From assembly GCF_001310895.1 (NCBI RefSeq), contig NZ_BAZS01000004.1, forward strand, positions 1 to 64,000: DNA of 64,000 bases. The letters are read 5' to 3'. The translations under genes and the position numbers were made by a program. Every line of letters begins with the position of its first letter. Positions within the stretch are counted from its first letter, which is position 1. Shown here piece after piece: positions 43,640 through 52,206 of this stretch. The notes under the pieces were generated by a model that made no database searches, was not told where the DNA came from, and worked only from the letters and a program-made list of their open reading frames with translations. This stretch comes from Virgibacillus halodenitrificans JCM 12304 (lineage in GTDB: Bacteria; Bacillota; Bacilli; Bacillales; Amphibacillaceae).

Positions 43640-44215
43640 TACGAACAAACTAAGAATATAGAGGCTGCATAAATCACCGCTACGGGGAAATACTCCGCTT
43701 TCCGCGGTCGGCTGATGAGCCTCGGGCCAACACGATGTTGGTCATGAAGGCGTTGCGACAGGACGTCGCGACTTTAGCCTTCCAACCCCTATAACGCGTT
43801 CCGGGGTCTCACCGAGGCCTCTCCTCCCGCAGGAGTCTCCATATTTCCCCTTCGCTAAGAATTGCTTTTTAGAAATAAATGACTTTAGTTTTAGGAGAAA
43901 AAAGCTCGTTTAACATCTTAAAAGACAAGTGGAAAGACCACTCCGCATCTGAATTTTGAAGATGATACAAAATGATTGGAATGGAAGATGGCAATCTATG
44001 AATGTCACGTCCTGGGACTGGGGCTGGGGCTGCGCTAACTCGCCCCACCGAAAACATTTGGGATTGCGTTTCCTCTTCCTGCCAAAAATAACTTTGGCAC
44101 CGATTGCATGACCAACTTCCTCGAAAAAGGAAACCGCTTTTTAGGGTGGCGTAATACTTATAGTAGTTTTCACTAGTTTGCAGTTTCCTTCTAACTATGA
44201 ATAAACAAAATACGA
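43640..44215. repeat. Mosaic dispersed repeat, copy 4 (largest)
   Basis: About 575 gene-free bases. Block a (43655-43855) is an inverted relative of 60-235. Block b (43965-44160) is a direct relative of 6460-6600. Block c (44164-44205) is an inverted copy of the flank of the 40-bp array at 3348-3380. Internal short inverted repeats are frequent (gcgacaggacgtcgc). No reading frame resembles a transposase. Confidence 0.65.
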
Positions 44216-44281
44216 TTGTATCCTGTCATTTGCAGCATAACCGTTTTTATAAGTATGTTAGCTAAAGCAAGGTGCTTCCAC

Positions 44282-44899
44282 TTACATCGTTTTTTCTTTG
44301 TTTATTGGTAACACAATTGCAGGCTGGGTGTGTTGATAACAAAGCCGCTGATCTATATATGCCAATAACTCGGAAATTTTTGTTGCCATATCCATTACGA
44401 TTGATAATCTGGTATTTTGTAATACAGCATATTCCATAAACCCACTTATATTAACTACCCCAGTCACATGAATATCTCCCACATCAGGTAGACGCTTATT
44501 TAAGGCGGCTCCGGGGCTAATTGGGCCTGTCCCAGCTATAAGCTGACCAATGGATGTGTTTTTGCCGAGGCAGGCATCTATTGCGATAATAAAGGGGTTC
44601 CTGTGTTTTGACTTTATTTTATCCAGATAATCTTGCAGGTTAGTTGCATGTACAGGTTGATGCAACGTACCATAGATTGTTAAATGTTTCGGATTGAGCG
44701 AGGAGAACAAGGAACCAGCCAGTGGACCAAGCGCATCTCCTGTAGATCGATCTGTTCCAATAAAAACAACAATATAATCTCGTGGAGTTGTGGGAAACCA
44801 GGAGATTAATTTTTCTCCTAAAGAAGTTTTTAGCTCTGCTTCCTGGTAAAACATACGAAAACTTTCATTTTTATTTTTGAAACGATTTATAAGACTCAT
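44282..44899 (-). CDS. yyaC: Spore protease-like sporulation protein YyaC (DUF1256)
   Basis: 205-residue protein of the YyaC family, related to the germination protease fold. Conserved stretches are FIGTDRSTGDALGPLAGSLF, IDACLGKNTSIGQLIAGTGPISPGAALNKRLPDVGDIHVTGVVN and SGFMEYAVLQNTRL. It is expected to function in sporulation, though its substrate is not established. GGAGGATAAGCT precedes the ATG. It is transcribed against the neighbouring genes, divergently from the YkvI-type gene. Confidence 0.92.
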   Translation of the reverse strand: MSLINRFKNKNESFRMFYQEAELKTSLGEKLISWFPTTPRDYIVVFIGTDRSTGDALGPLAGSLFSSLNPKHLTIYGTLHQPVHATNLQDYLDKIKSKHRNPFIIAIDACLGKNTSIGQLIAGTGPISPGAALNKRLPDVGDIHVTGVVNISGFMEYAVLQNTRLSIVMDMATKISELLAYIDQRLCYQHTQPAIVLPINKEKTM

Positions 44900-44985
44900 A
44901 GCTTATCCTCCAGAAACATATTGGTATAGTATACGGAAATTTTCAAAAATCTATACATGGATTCTAAAATATTGGAGGAAAAGTA

Positions 44986-46014
44986 ATGATACGTGCGGGG
45001 CTAAAATGGATGTTTTTAATTATAGGAACAACGATTGGCGCAGGATATGCATCGGGCAGGGAATTATGGCAATTTTTTGGGCATGAAAGTGGACTTGCTA
45101 TTCTGTTGTTCATTGTTTTCTTTTCTATTTGTTGCATGGTAATTATGGATATAAGTCACAAAAAAGAATCTACGCAATACTTGCCTGTCTTAAAGGAAAT
45201 TGTTGGAATAAAATTAACCGGTGTATATGACGTCATGATTTTTTTGTATTTATTTACAACTACTGTAGTAATGATTGCGGGGAGTGGGGCAACTGGAAGA
45301 GCGTTTAATTTTCCATATATTTGGGGAATAGGTATTATGATATTTGCCTTGATTATTTTATTTATTAAGGATATAAATGGATTATTATCAGTTAATCAAT
45401 TTGTGTTGCCTCTATTATTAGGTGGGCTGTTATTTGTATTGATCATGTTTACGTACGATCAGAATCTTTCTCTATTTTCCCATTGGCATGAGCAACGAAA
45501 TTGGACGGCAGCATTTCCTTTTACAGCGTTAAATATTTTACCGTTAATTGCTGTGCTTGGGGCGATTGGAAATAAAGTTAAATCAAAAGGTGAAATTGTA
45601 ATAGCAAGTGTTGGAAGTGGCTTGATTTTAGGGATTATTACATATATATATAATAATAGTCTTATACAGATTGCGGACGAGATCCTCGTGTATGAAATTC
45701 CTTTATTCGCCATTTTAAAGCACTATCCATTGGAAATGCTTATCTTCATGAGTATCTTACTATGGTTTGCTATATTTACAACAGCAGCCTCGGGTGTGTT
45801 AGGCATTGTTACAAGGGTACAGGAATTTTTTCGGTTACCATTATGGCTCATTGTTGTTATAACACTAATCACTATGCTGCCATTGACTGCATTTGGATTT
45901 TCAACTTTGGTAAGTTATTTGTATCCTATCTATGGGATACTAAATTTATATGTACTTGTCCGATTATTGCTATTTCCATTGTGGAAAAGAACAGATTCCC
46001 CTCCCACCTCATAA
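44986..46014 (+). CDS. YkvI-type polytopic membrane protein
   Basis: 342 residues, about ten membrane helices, of the LeuT-like APC-superfamily type. The opening GTTIGAGYASGRELWQFFG has the unwound-helix glycine pattern of this group and matches the YkvI/YkvI-like proteins of Bacillus. No substrate is known. A good site (TTGGAGGAAAAGTA) precedes the ATG. It is possibly cotranscribed with the mechanosensitive channel 58 bases downstream. Confidence 0.78.
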   Translation: MIRAGLKWMFLIIGTTIGAGYASGRELWQFFGHESGLAILLFIVFFSICCMVIMDISHKKESTQYLPVLKEIVGIKLTGVYDVMIFLYLFTTTVVMIAGSGATGRAFNFPYIWGIGIMIFALIILFIKDINGLLSVNQFVLPLLLGGLLFVLIMFTYDQNLSLFSHWHEQRNWTAAFPFTALNILPLIAVLGAIGNKVKSKGEIVIASVGSGLILGIITYIYNNSLIQIADEILVYEIPLFAILKHYPLEMLIFMSILLWFAIFTTAASGVLGIVTRVQEFFRLPLWLIVVITLITMLPLTAFGFSTLVSYLYPIYGILNLYVLVRLLLFPLWKRTDSPPTS

Positions 46015-46072
46015 AAAACAACACACATAGAATTACTATAGAAAAGCACCAGGGAACATAGGAGGTATAAGC

Positions 46073-47011
46073 ATGGCTACAAAAAACGAAGTAGATTTAG
46101 GTGAAGATATAGAAAAAGTTAATGAAGATATAGGGCATTTATGGGATTTTTTGTTCTCTCCCGACCTGTGGATTTCCATTGGAATTGCCGCATTGAAGAT
46201 TTTCTTCATTGTAATTGTTGCCTTAACATTTGTTCGTATATCCAGAAATCTGGTTGACAGACTGTTTAAACGGCGGGAAAAGGGGCCGATTCGGCTTACA
46301 GAACGACGCGAGAATACGTTAAAAAAATTAATTAAAAACGTTGTGGCATATGTCGTTTACTTTATTGCGATTATGATGATCCTGGATAATGTGCTTGGAT
46401 TTCAAGTTGGAGCTCTATTAGCAGGGGCAGGGGTTGCCGGCTTAGCTATTGGTTTTGGAGCGCAGAATCTCGTTCGTGATATTATTTCCGGCTTTTTCAT
46501 TATCTTTGAAGATCAATTTTCTGTAGGAGACTATGTCGGTGTAGCCGGAATAGAGGGCACTGTAGAAGAGATTGGACTACGTACTACAAAGGTGCTTAGC
46601 TGGACAGGTGAAATGAATATTCTACCTAATGGGAACGTCACCCAGGTAATCAATTATTCGGTACACAATGGGTTATCTATAGTAGATATAAATATTCCTT
46701 ATGAAAGCAATGTGGCGGAAGCGGAGCCGCTCATTGAGGAAATCGTGGAAACCTTACCAGATAAATATGACTTTATTGTAGGTAAACCGGAAATTATTGG
46801 GGTACAGAATTTGGATGTATCTCACTTTGTAATTAGAGTTATTGCAGAAACACTTCCAGGCTTCCAATGGGCAGGTGAACGGAATATCCGCAGGGAAATT
46901 CAACATAAGCTATATCAGGAAGGAGTCGAAATACCATCACCACGTATTGTTATGTATTCCGGAAATGAAAAAGATAATATTTTAGACAAAAACAGAGAGC
47001 GTGGCCAATAA
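46073..47011 (+). CDS. Small-conductance mechanosensitive channel (MscS family)
   Basis: 312-residue MscS-type channel that releases solutes on hypo-osmotic shock. There are three N-terminal membrane helices. The pore helix TM3 carries the glycine/alanine pattern VGALLAGAGVAGLAIGFGAQNLVRDIISGFFIIFED. The beta domain follows (QFSVGDYV, GTVEEIGLRTTKVLSWTGEMNILPNG). A strong AGGAGGTATAAGC precedes the ATG. It corresponds to B. subtilis YkuT/YhdY-like channels. Confidence 0.93.
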   Translation: MATKNEVDLGEDIEKVNEDIGHLWDFLFSPDLWISIGIAALKIFFIVIVALTFVRISRNLVDRLFKRREKGPIRLTERRENTLKKLIKNVVAYVVYFIAIMMILDNVLGFQVGALLAGAGVAGLAIGFGAQNLVRDIISGFFIIFEDQFSVGDYVGVAGIEGTVEEIGLRTTKVLSWTGEMNILPNGNVTQVINYSVHNGLSIVDINIPYESNVAEAEPLIEEIVETLPDKYDFIVGKPEIIGVQNLDVSHFVIRVIAETLPGFQWAGERNIRREIQHKLYQEGVEIPSPRIVMYSGNEKDNILDKNRERGQ

Positions 47012-47049
47012 CTTTTGTTATAATGAGAGTAAAAAAAGGAGAAAGAGTT

Positions 47050-47250
47050 ATGGCGGAAACTGAGTTTGGACTAAATGATGTTGTACAAATGAAAAAACCT
47101 CATCCTTGTGGAGAAAACAAATGGAAAATTATTCGCATGGGGATGGATATTCGAATTAAATGTTTAGGCTGTGGCCATAGTGTTATGATTCCGCGCAGAG
47201 AATTCACAAAAAAGCTGAAAAAGGTTATTGAAAAGGCGGAGCAGGAGTAA
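47050..47250 (+). CDS. DUF951 family protein
   Basis: 66-residue protein, always near ychF in Bacillaceae. Motifs VQMKKPHPCGENKW, RMGMDIRIKCLGCGHSVMIPR and the CGxN/CxGC cysteines suggest a small zinc ribbon or nucleic-acid-binding fold (inference). The start at 47050 follows AAAAAGGAGAAAGAG; a longer start at 47023 is less likely. It follows the channel gene by 38 bases. Confidence 0.88.
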   Translation: MAETEFGLNDVVQMKKPHPCGENKWKIIRMGMDIRIKCLGCGHSVMIPRREFTKKLKKVIEKAEQE

Positions 47251-47409
47251 AAAGAAGCCACCTGTACTTACACTTCAAATCCTAATGGACCGAGCTTAAG
47301 AACTGATGAAAGAGATAGCTAAATAAATAATAAAAAATAGACGAAAGAAACGATTTAATGGTACGATAGGAGCAGAACGGTTAAATTCGTAGATTTGGTC
47401 GGTGAAAAA

Positions 47410-47444
47410 GCAAAAACAGGCCTTTGGATAGCGCCTGTTTTTGC
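47410..47444 (+). terminator. Terminator upstream of ychF
   Basis: gcaaaaacaggc / gcctgtttttgc with TTTTT. It closes the YkvI-MscS-DUF951 transcript. Confidence 0.85.
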
Positions 47445-47536
47445 TTTTTGTTAACTTGTCAATTTGAAAGCAAGTATCTATAATTAGGATGACTAACGCG
47501 TTCATATGAATGAAATCCTTAAGGAGTGAAAGTTGC

Positions 47537-48635
47537 ATGGCATTAACAGCAGGAATCGTCGGGCTTCCCAACGTAGGAAAATCAACACTTTTTAATGCTA
47601 TTACACAAGCTGGTGCAGAGGCTGCAAACTATCCATTTGCTACCATTGACCGAATGTGGGAATTGTTGAAGTGCCTGATTATCGTTTAAATAAATTAACA
47701 GAACTAGTAAAGCCAAAAAAGACAGTACCAACAGCATTTGAGTTCACAGATATAGCTGGTATTGTGAAAGGCGCAAGTAAAGGGGAAGGATTGGGGAACC
47801 AATTTTTATCTCATATTCGCCAGGTTGATGCAATCTGTCAGGTGGTACGTTGTTTTGAGGATGAAAACATCACCCATGTGTCAGGAAAGGTTGACCCAAT
47901 AGAAGATATTGAAGTAATTAATTTAGAGCTAATTTTAGCAGACTTAGAAACTGTTAATAAACGGCTCCAACGTGTAGAGAAACTTGCCAGACAGAAGGAT
48001 AAAGAAGCAGTTGCTGAGCAGACAGTCCTTGAAAAGATAAAGGAAGGGCTGGAAGAAGAAATTCCAGCTCGTGCATTGGAATATTCAGAAGACCAATGGA
48101 AGATTGTAAAAGGTCTTCATTTACTAACAAGTAAACCAACCTTGTATGTAGCAAATGTAAGTGAGGAAGAAGTAGCCGACCCTGAGGGCAATACTTATGT
48201 CCAACAGGTGAAGGAATATGCTGCAAAGGAAAATGCTGAGGTTATCGTGATATGTGCAAAGATCGAAGAGGAAATTTCTGAACTTGATCAAGAAGAAAAG
48301 GAAATGTTCCTGGAAGATTTGGGTATTACCGAGTCCGGCCTGGATAAATTGATCAAAGCTTCCTATAACCTACTTGGGTTGGCGACTTATTTCACAGCTG
48401 GAGAACAAGAAGTACGTGCATGGACATTTCGTAAAGGAATCAAAGCCCCTCAGGCAGCGGGTATTATTCATACAGACTTCGAAAGAGGTTTTATCCGTGC
48501 GGAAACAGTTTCCTATGGAGACCTAGTGGAAGCAGGCGCCATGCTCAGGCCCGTGAAAAAGGGAAAGTCCGCTTAGAAGGTAAAGAGTATATTGTGCAAG
48601 ATGGAGATGTCATTCATTTCCGTTTTAATGTGTAA
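47537..48635 (+). pseudogene. ychF: Redox-regulated ATPase/GTPase YchF (OLA1 type), two frameshifts
   Basis: 366 residues if restored, exactly the B. subtilis YyaF length. N-terminal Walker [10 protein letters not shown]; the middle part reads FTDIAGIVKGASKGEGLGN and the C-terminal TGS domain ends VIHFRFNV. Frameshift 1 at about 47651: GACCGAATG where GACCCGAATG (DPN) is expected. Frameshift 2 at about 48543: ATGCTCAGG where ATGGCTCAGG (MAQA) is expected. Each is one missing base in a C or G run, and everything else is conserved, so sequencing error is the simplest reading. If real, the protein would be truncated after about 38 residues. Confidence 0.92.
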
Positions 48636-48790
48636 GGACTAGCAAGGACGTGACAAGAAAAATTAGTATATTGCTCTAAGTTAACAAATTATAAACGATC
48701 TTAGACCAAGCAAAGGTACAAGCACCTTGCCAAACAAATGATGAAGTTTTATTAAAAGGTTAATAACGTAAAAAAGGATCTCTCGAAGGC

Positions 48791-48819
48791 TTGTTATTTT
48801 AAAAAAGATTTGGTATAAT
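48791..48819 (+). promoter_or_regulatory. SigA-type promoter of rpsF-ssb-rpsR
   Basis: TTGTTA (48791-48796), 17-base spacer, TATAAT (48814-48819). Confidence 0.75.
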
Positions 48820-48856
48820 ACAACATTGTGAGTAATTAAATTTACGATTACTCCTT

Positions 48857-48905
48857 GCTCTCATGAAATATTGGGAGCCGTTAAGACCAAAAGGAGGTGT
48901 AACGG
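48857..48905 (+). promoter_or_regulatory. Putative S6:S18-binding leader of rpsF
   Basis: Two hairpins precede rpsF: gctctc / gggagc, then ccgtta (48878-48883) / taacgg (48900-48905), whose loop holds AGGAGGTG. The CCG at the helix junction fits the known S6:S18 autoregulatory leader, which mimics the 16S binding site. This is assigned by pattern only. Confidence 0.5.
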
Positions 48906-49196
48906 ATGAGAAAATACGAAATCATGTACATCATCCGCCCAGACATGGAAGAAGAAGCTCAAACAGCTTTGATTGAGCGTTTCAATGGCATTTTAACTGA
49001 TAATGGGGCGGAGATTGAAAAAGTTGATGAAAAAGGCAAGAAGCGTCTTGCTTATGAAATCAATGATTACCGTGATGGATACTATGTTATCATTAACTTC
49101 AGCAGTGATGAAAAAGCAATCAATGAATTTGATCGTTTAGCTAAGTTCTCTGATGATATTATTCGTCATATTGCAGTTCGAGAAGATGATCAATAA
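48906..49196 (+). CDS. rpsF: 30S ribosomal protein S6
   Basis: 96 residues, [17 protein letters not shown] start and the ferredoxin-like S6 fold ([21 protein letters not shown]). First gene of the rpsF-ssb-rpsR operon, behind a strong promoter and a structured leader that may provide feedback control. Confidence 0.98.
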   Translation: MRKYEIMYIIRPDMEEEAQTALIERFNGILTDNGAEIEKVDEKGKKRLAYEINDYRDGYYVIINFSSDEKAINEFDRLAKFSDDIIRHIAVREDDQ

Positions 49197-49211
49197 TAAG
49201 GAGTGGTTCTG

Positions 49212-49700
49212 ATGTTAAATCGTGTCGTACTTGTCGGCAGGTTAACGAAGGATCCTGATTTACGTTATACACCAAACGGAGTTGCAGTAGCTAACTTCAC
49301 CATAGCAGTTAATCGACCTTTTTCAAATCAGCAGGGCAATCGCGAAGCTGACTTTATTAACTGTGTTGTTTGGCGTAGACCGGCAGAAAATCTCGCTAAT
49401 TTCATGAAAAAAGGTAGCATGATTGGTGTAGATGGCCGTGTACAAACACGTACATTTGAAGGACAAGATGGTAAAACTGTTTTTGTTACAGAAATTGTGG
49501 CAGACAGTGTACAATTTTTAGAATCAAAAGGCTCGTCTCAGGATAGAGGTCAGGGTGCATCAGGATTCCAGCAAAACAGTAACCAGAACCAATTTCAACC
49601 GAATCAGAACCAAAATCAAAACCAGAATCAACCTCAAGAGGACCCTTTTAGAAATAATGGGGAACCTATCGATATATCAGATGATGATCTTCCTTTCTAA
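49212..49700 (+). CDS. ssb: Single-stranded DNA-binding protein
   Basis: 162-residue SSB. The OB fold covers 1-105 ([23 protein letters not shown]). A low-complexity Q/N linker with repeated NQ pairs follows (about 120-148), then the acidic tip DISDDDLPF that recruits repair and replication proteins. The ATG at 49212 follows AAGGAG at good spacing; GTG at 49203 is too close to it. Confidence 0.97.
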   Translation: MLNRVVLVGRLTKDPDLRYTPNGVAVANFTIAVNRPFSNQQGNREADFINCVVWRRPAENLANFMKKGSMIGVDGRVQTRTFEGQDGKTVFVTEIVADSVQFLESKGSSQDRGQGASGFQQNSNQNQFQPNQNQNQNQNQPQEDPFRNNGEPIDISDDDLPF

Positions 49701-49735
49701 GAAGGAAGCGTAAATAAATTGAAGGAGTGATATAA

Positions 49736-49966
49736 ATGGCAGCTCGTCGCGGACGTGCAAAGCGTCGTAAAGTGTGTTATTTCACTGCAAACGGTATTAC
49801 CCACATCGATTATAAAGATGTTGACTTGCTAAGACGTTTCATTTCAGAGCGTGGGAAAATTCTTCCTCGTCGTGTAACTGGAACTTCTGCAAAATACCAA
49901 CGTAAACTTACAAGAGCAATTAAACGTGCTCGTACAATGGCATTATTGCCTTTCGTAGCAGAGTAA
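49736..49966 (+). CDS. rpsR: 30S ribosomal protein S18
   Basis: 76 residues, [20 protein letters not shown] and [20 protein letters not shown]: full-length S18. GAAGGAGTGATATAA precedes the ATG. It partners S6 on the ribosome. Confidence 0.98.
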   Translation: MAARRGRAKRRKVCYFTANGITHIDYKDVDLLRRFISERGKILPRRVTGTSAKYQRKLTRAIKRARTMALLPFVAE

Positions 49967-49996
49967 TAGTATAAGGTTATTCTAAATAACTTAAAC

Positions 49997-50032
49997 GTAA
50001 CCCGGATCATGGATAATGATTCGGGTTATTTT
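49997..50032 (+). terminator. Terminator of rpsF-ssb-rpsR
   Basis: taacccggatcat / atgattcgggtta hairpin with a TTTTAT run. Confidence 0.8.
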
Positions 50033-50124
50033 ATGTTCCTCTAATTTTGATTTTGCAGTTTTAGATGGAGACGTTCTAATGACCCACAACCTACACTAAG
50101 AACTAACTTTTGGTGAAATGGTAA

Positions 50125-50285
50125 ACAGGGTTGTTGGAAAATAACGTATGGTAAGCAAACTATAGCTAATTCTTAAATATCTCCGGCAGATACGTCCACT
50201 CTGCAGCTGATTAATATCATCTTCGGCAGATACATAAGATTGCTCCATCCTTTAGTTCGCAATTATCTCCTACTATGAATGTACC
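50125..50285. repeat. Degraded, inverted relic of the 40-bp repeat element
   Basis: Positions 50139-50165 resemble the reverse complement of the right flank at 3745-3772 (acgtatggta). Positions 50180-50240 contain two worn inverted units (tctccggcagat, ctgcagctgattaat, cttcggcagat). Positions 50255-50280 resemble the left flank seen at 44175-44203. Confidence 0.5.
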
Positions 50286-50359
50286 ACAAGAAAAAACCTT
50301 CAAATTGGCAAGACAGCCATATTTGAAAGTTTTTTTAAACAGTAGAAAATAATAATGTT

Positions 50360-50848
50360 TTAATTCTTTTTTCTGCGTTTCGGATATATAGAAATAATGG
50401 CAACTAAAAATGCAAAGGAATAAATAAAAAATAAGCCAAGATAGCTGTCATTCACTTTGAATAGTAAGGCGAGTACCGTGTATAACAGAAAAGGAATGGT
50501 TGTTGTAAAAGCCGTCATTTTCCAAAGGATAGCGAAGCGTAATTTTCGGTCCATCAGCTTAGCTATTCCTGTCCCAATATAAGCTATAACAGAAATCATA
50601 ATGAAAACGAGAACAGTCATTGGTAAGTAATAGAAAATAAAAAAGTAAATAAACAGAAAAAATATATTTAATTCTGCACTAATCCCCTCCGCAGATGTCA
50701 GCCTGTCAACAAGGGAAGGCACAGAGACAATAAACAAGAGTAAAAACATGTAGATGACAGCAATGTCCATTCCAATTCGATTGAGCCAGAATGTTGCCTT
50801 TTTGGATGGCAGTTTGATACTATGGAGAAACGTTTGCAAAAAAATCAA
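50360..50848 (-). CDS. Small integral membrane protein, DUF1189-like
   Basis: 162 residues with four hydrophobic segments (about 27-46, 63-90, 115-135, 138-155) and a basic C-terminus (YPKRRKKN). The start FLQTFLHSIKLPSKKATFWLNRIGM resembles the opening of DUF1189 membrane proteins of Bacilli, but the protein is much shorter than typical members. TTG start with AAAGGATGAAGTCCA. Function is not recognised. It is transcribed against its neighbours. Confidence 0.6.
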   Translation of the reverse strand: MIFLQTFLHSIKLPSKKATFWLNRIGMDIAVIYMFLLLFIVSVPSLVDRLTSAEGISAELNIFFLFIYFFIFYYLPMTVLVFIMISVIAYIGTGIAKLMDRKLRFAILWKMTAFTTTIPFLLYTVLALLFKVNDSYLGLFFIYSFAFLVAIISIYPKRRKKN

Positions 50849-51216
50849 TGGACTTCATCCTTTAATGGTAAATAATTAAGATAGAGTAGTTTTTAATCAA
50901 TAAAATAAGATGCTGTTCCAGGTGTAACAAATGATGCTAACAACACAACCAAAAACTAGAAATTTAATATGTTGCCAACGTAGTATTTTGTAGTTGGCGG
51001 TCCTTTCTATTATAATTGATAAGAGTGAATAAAAACTGCTTTAGCCATGAATAATCCATGACAATTTCATGTGCTGGGCACGATATGTCGCTATATTATA
51101 AAAGGTAATATATTCCCTGGAAAATAGTTATTTCCACCAATTTCGACACCCTTTTCGGGGGAAATCATGTTATCATATTATAATGACATAAATATAGAAT
51201 GTAGTCGAGGTGCTTT
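50849..51216. other. Gene-free spacer upstream of yybS
   Basis: AT-rich, no reading frame or RNA recognised. A -10-like TATAAT near 51178 probably belongs to the yybS-gdpP-rplI transcript. Confidence 0.35.
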
Positions 51217-52161
51217 ATGAATCAGTCAAAACGATTAACAGAAGGGGCACTTTTAACAGCTATTTTCATTGTATTGATATTAGTTAGTGTATTCGTTCCT
51301 GTTCTATCTTTTTTCGCAATGTTTGTATTGCCAGTTCCCTTTGTGATCTATGCATCACGTTATGACTGGCGGCCATCATTGATCATGCTTGCTGTTTCCA
51401 TGTTATTATCTATCCTGTTTGCTACCTTATTTTCATTACCAGTTACACTTCTAATGGGGTTAGGCGGGATTATGATTGGAAGTGCAATCTATCGTAAACT
51501 AACTCCATATGAGACTTGGGCACGAGGAACATTTGGGTTTATTATTGGTCTATTGTTTGCTTTCGTTTTTACGCAATATGTATTTGGTGTGAATTGGGTA
51601 AATGAACTTGAGAATATGATGAATGAATCGATGGATATGACGATAAATACGTTTGAACAATTTGGAATGGGTGAACAGACAGAGGAAGCCCGCGAAATGC
51701 TGGAAGCTTCTTTAGATATGCTTGTAAATCTGTTACCTGTATTTATTGCTCTAATTGCAATAGGATTAGCTTTTCTTAGCCAATGGGTAAGCTATAAAAT
51801 AATTCGACGGTTGGATAATAAAGAGATTAAGTTTCCACCATTTCGCCACTTGCGATTTCCCGTATCGCTAATATGGGTATATTTCTTTGCTTTGATTATC
51901 ACACTAATCGTTTCAGAGCAATCAAACATTTTTCATTTAGCGGCAGAGAACTTACTTGTGTTGACAGGGGTCCTCATGGCAATTCAAGGATTTTCATTTA
52001 TTTTCTACTATGCGCATCATAAGAATATGTCTAAAGCGATTCCGATCCTAATTGTTGTACTTACGATCCTATTTCCTATGCTGTTTTTCTATCTCGTACG
52101 GATTTTAGGTATTATTGATTTGGGATTCGGGTTAAGAGATCGTCTTTCAAAGAAAGAGTAG
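51217..52161 (+). CDS. yybS: DUF2232 membrane protein YybS
   Basis: 314-residue polytopic membrane protein (about eight helices), upstream of gdpP as in B. subtilis. The N-terminus MNQSKRLTEGALLTAIFIVL and a soluble loop rich in M/E (about 128-165) are typical of YybS. It shares features with ECF-transporter S components, but no substrate is known. The ATG follows TCGAGGTGCTTT. It is followed by gdpP after 45 bases. Confidence 0.88.
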   Translation: MNQSKRLTEGALLTAIFIVLILVSVFVPVLSFFAMFVLPVPFVIYASRYDWRPSLIMLAVSMLLSILFATLFSLPVTLLMGLGGIMIGSAIYRKLTPYETWARGTFGFIIGLLFAFVFTQYVFGVNWVNELENMMNESMDMTINTFEQFGMGEQTEEAREMLEASLDMLVNLLPVFIALIAIGLAFLSQWVSYKIIRRLDNKEIKFPPFRHLRFPVSLIWVYFFALIITLIVSEQSNIFHLAAENLLVLTGVLMAIQGFSFIFYYAHHKNMSKAIPILIVVLTILFPMLFFYLVRILGIIDLGFGLRDRLSKKE

Positions 52162-52206
52162 TGATGGAAGAGAAAAAAGGCGTCAATTCGTAGGGAGCTG
52201 AATTTT

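Noticed and set aside
43869-44057. Short minus-strand gene
   Set aside because: Product resembles the frame at 6439-6651 only because both read the same repeat.
43640-44215. Insertion sequence or transposon
   Set aside because: No transposase frame, no clear terminal inverted repeats with target duplication.
47656-48576. A separate 306-residue GTPase without a P-loop
   Set aside because: It is the middle of ychF; the P-loop and TGS end are in the other frames.
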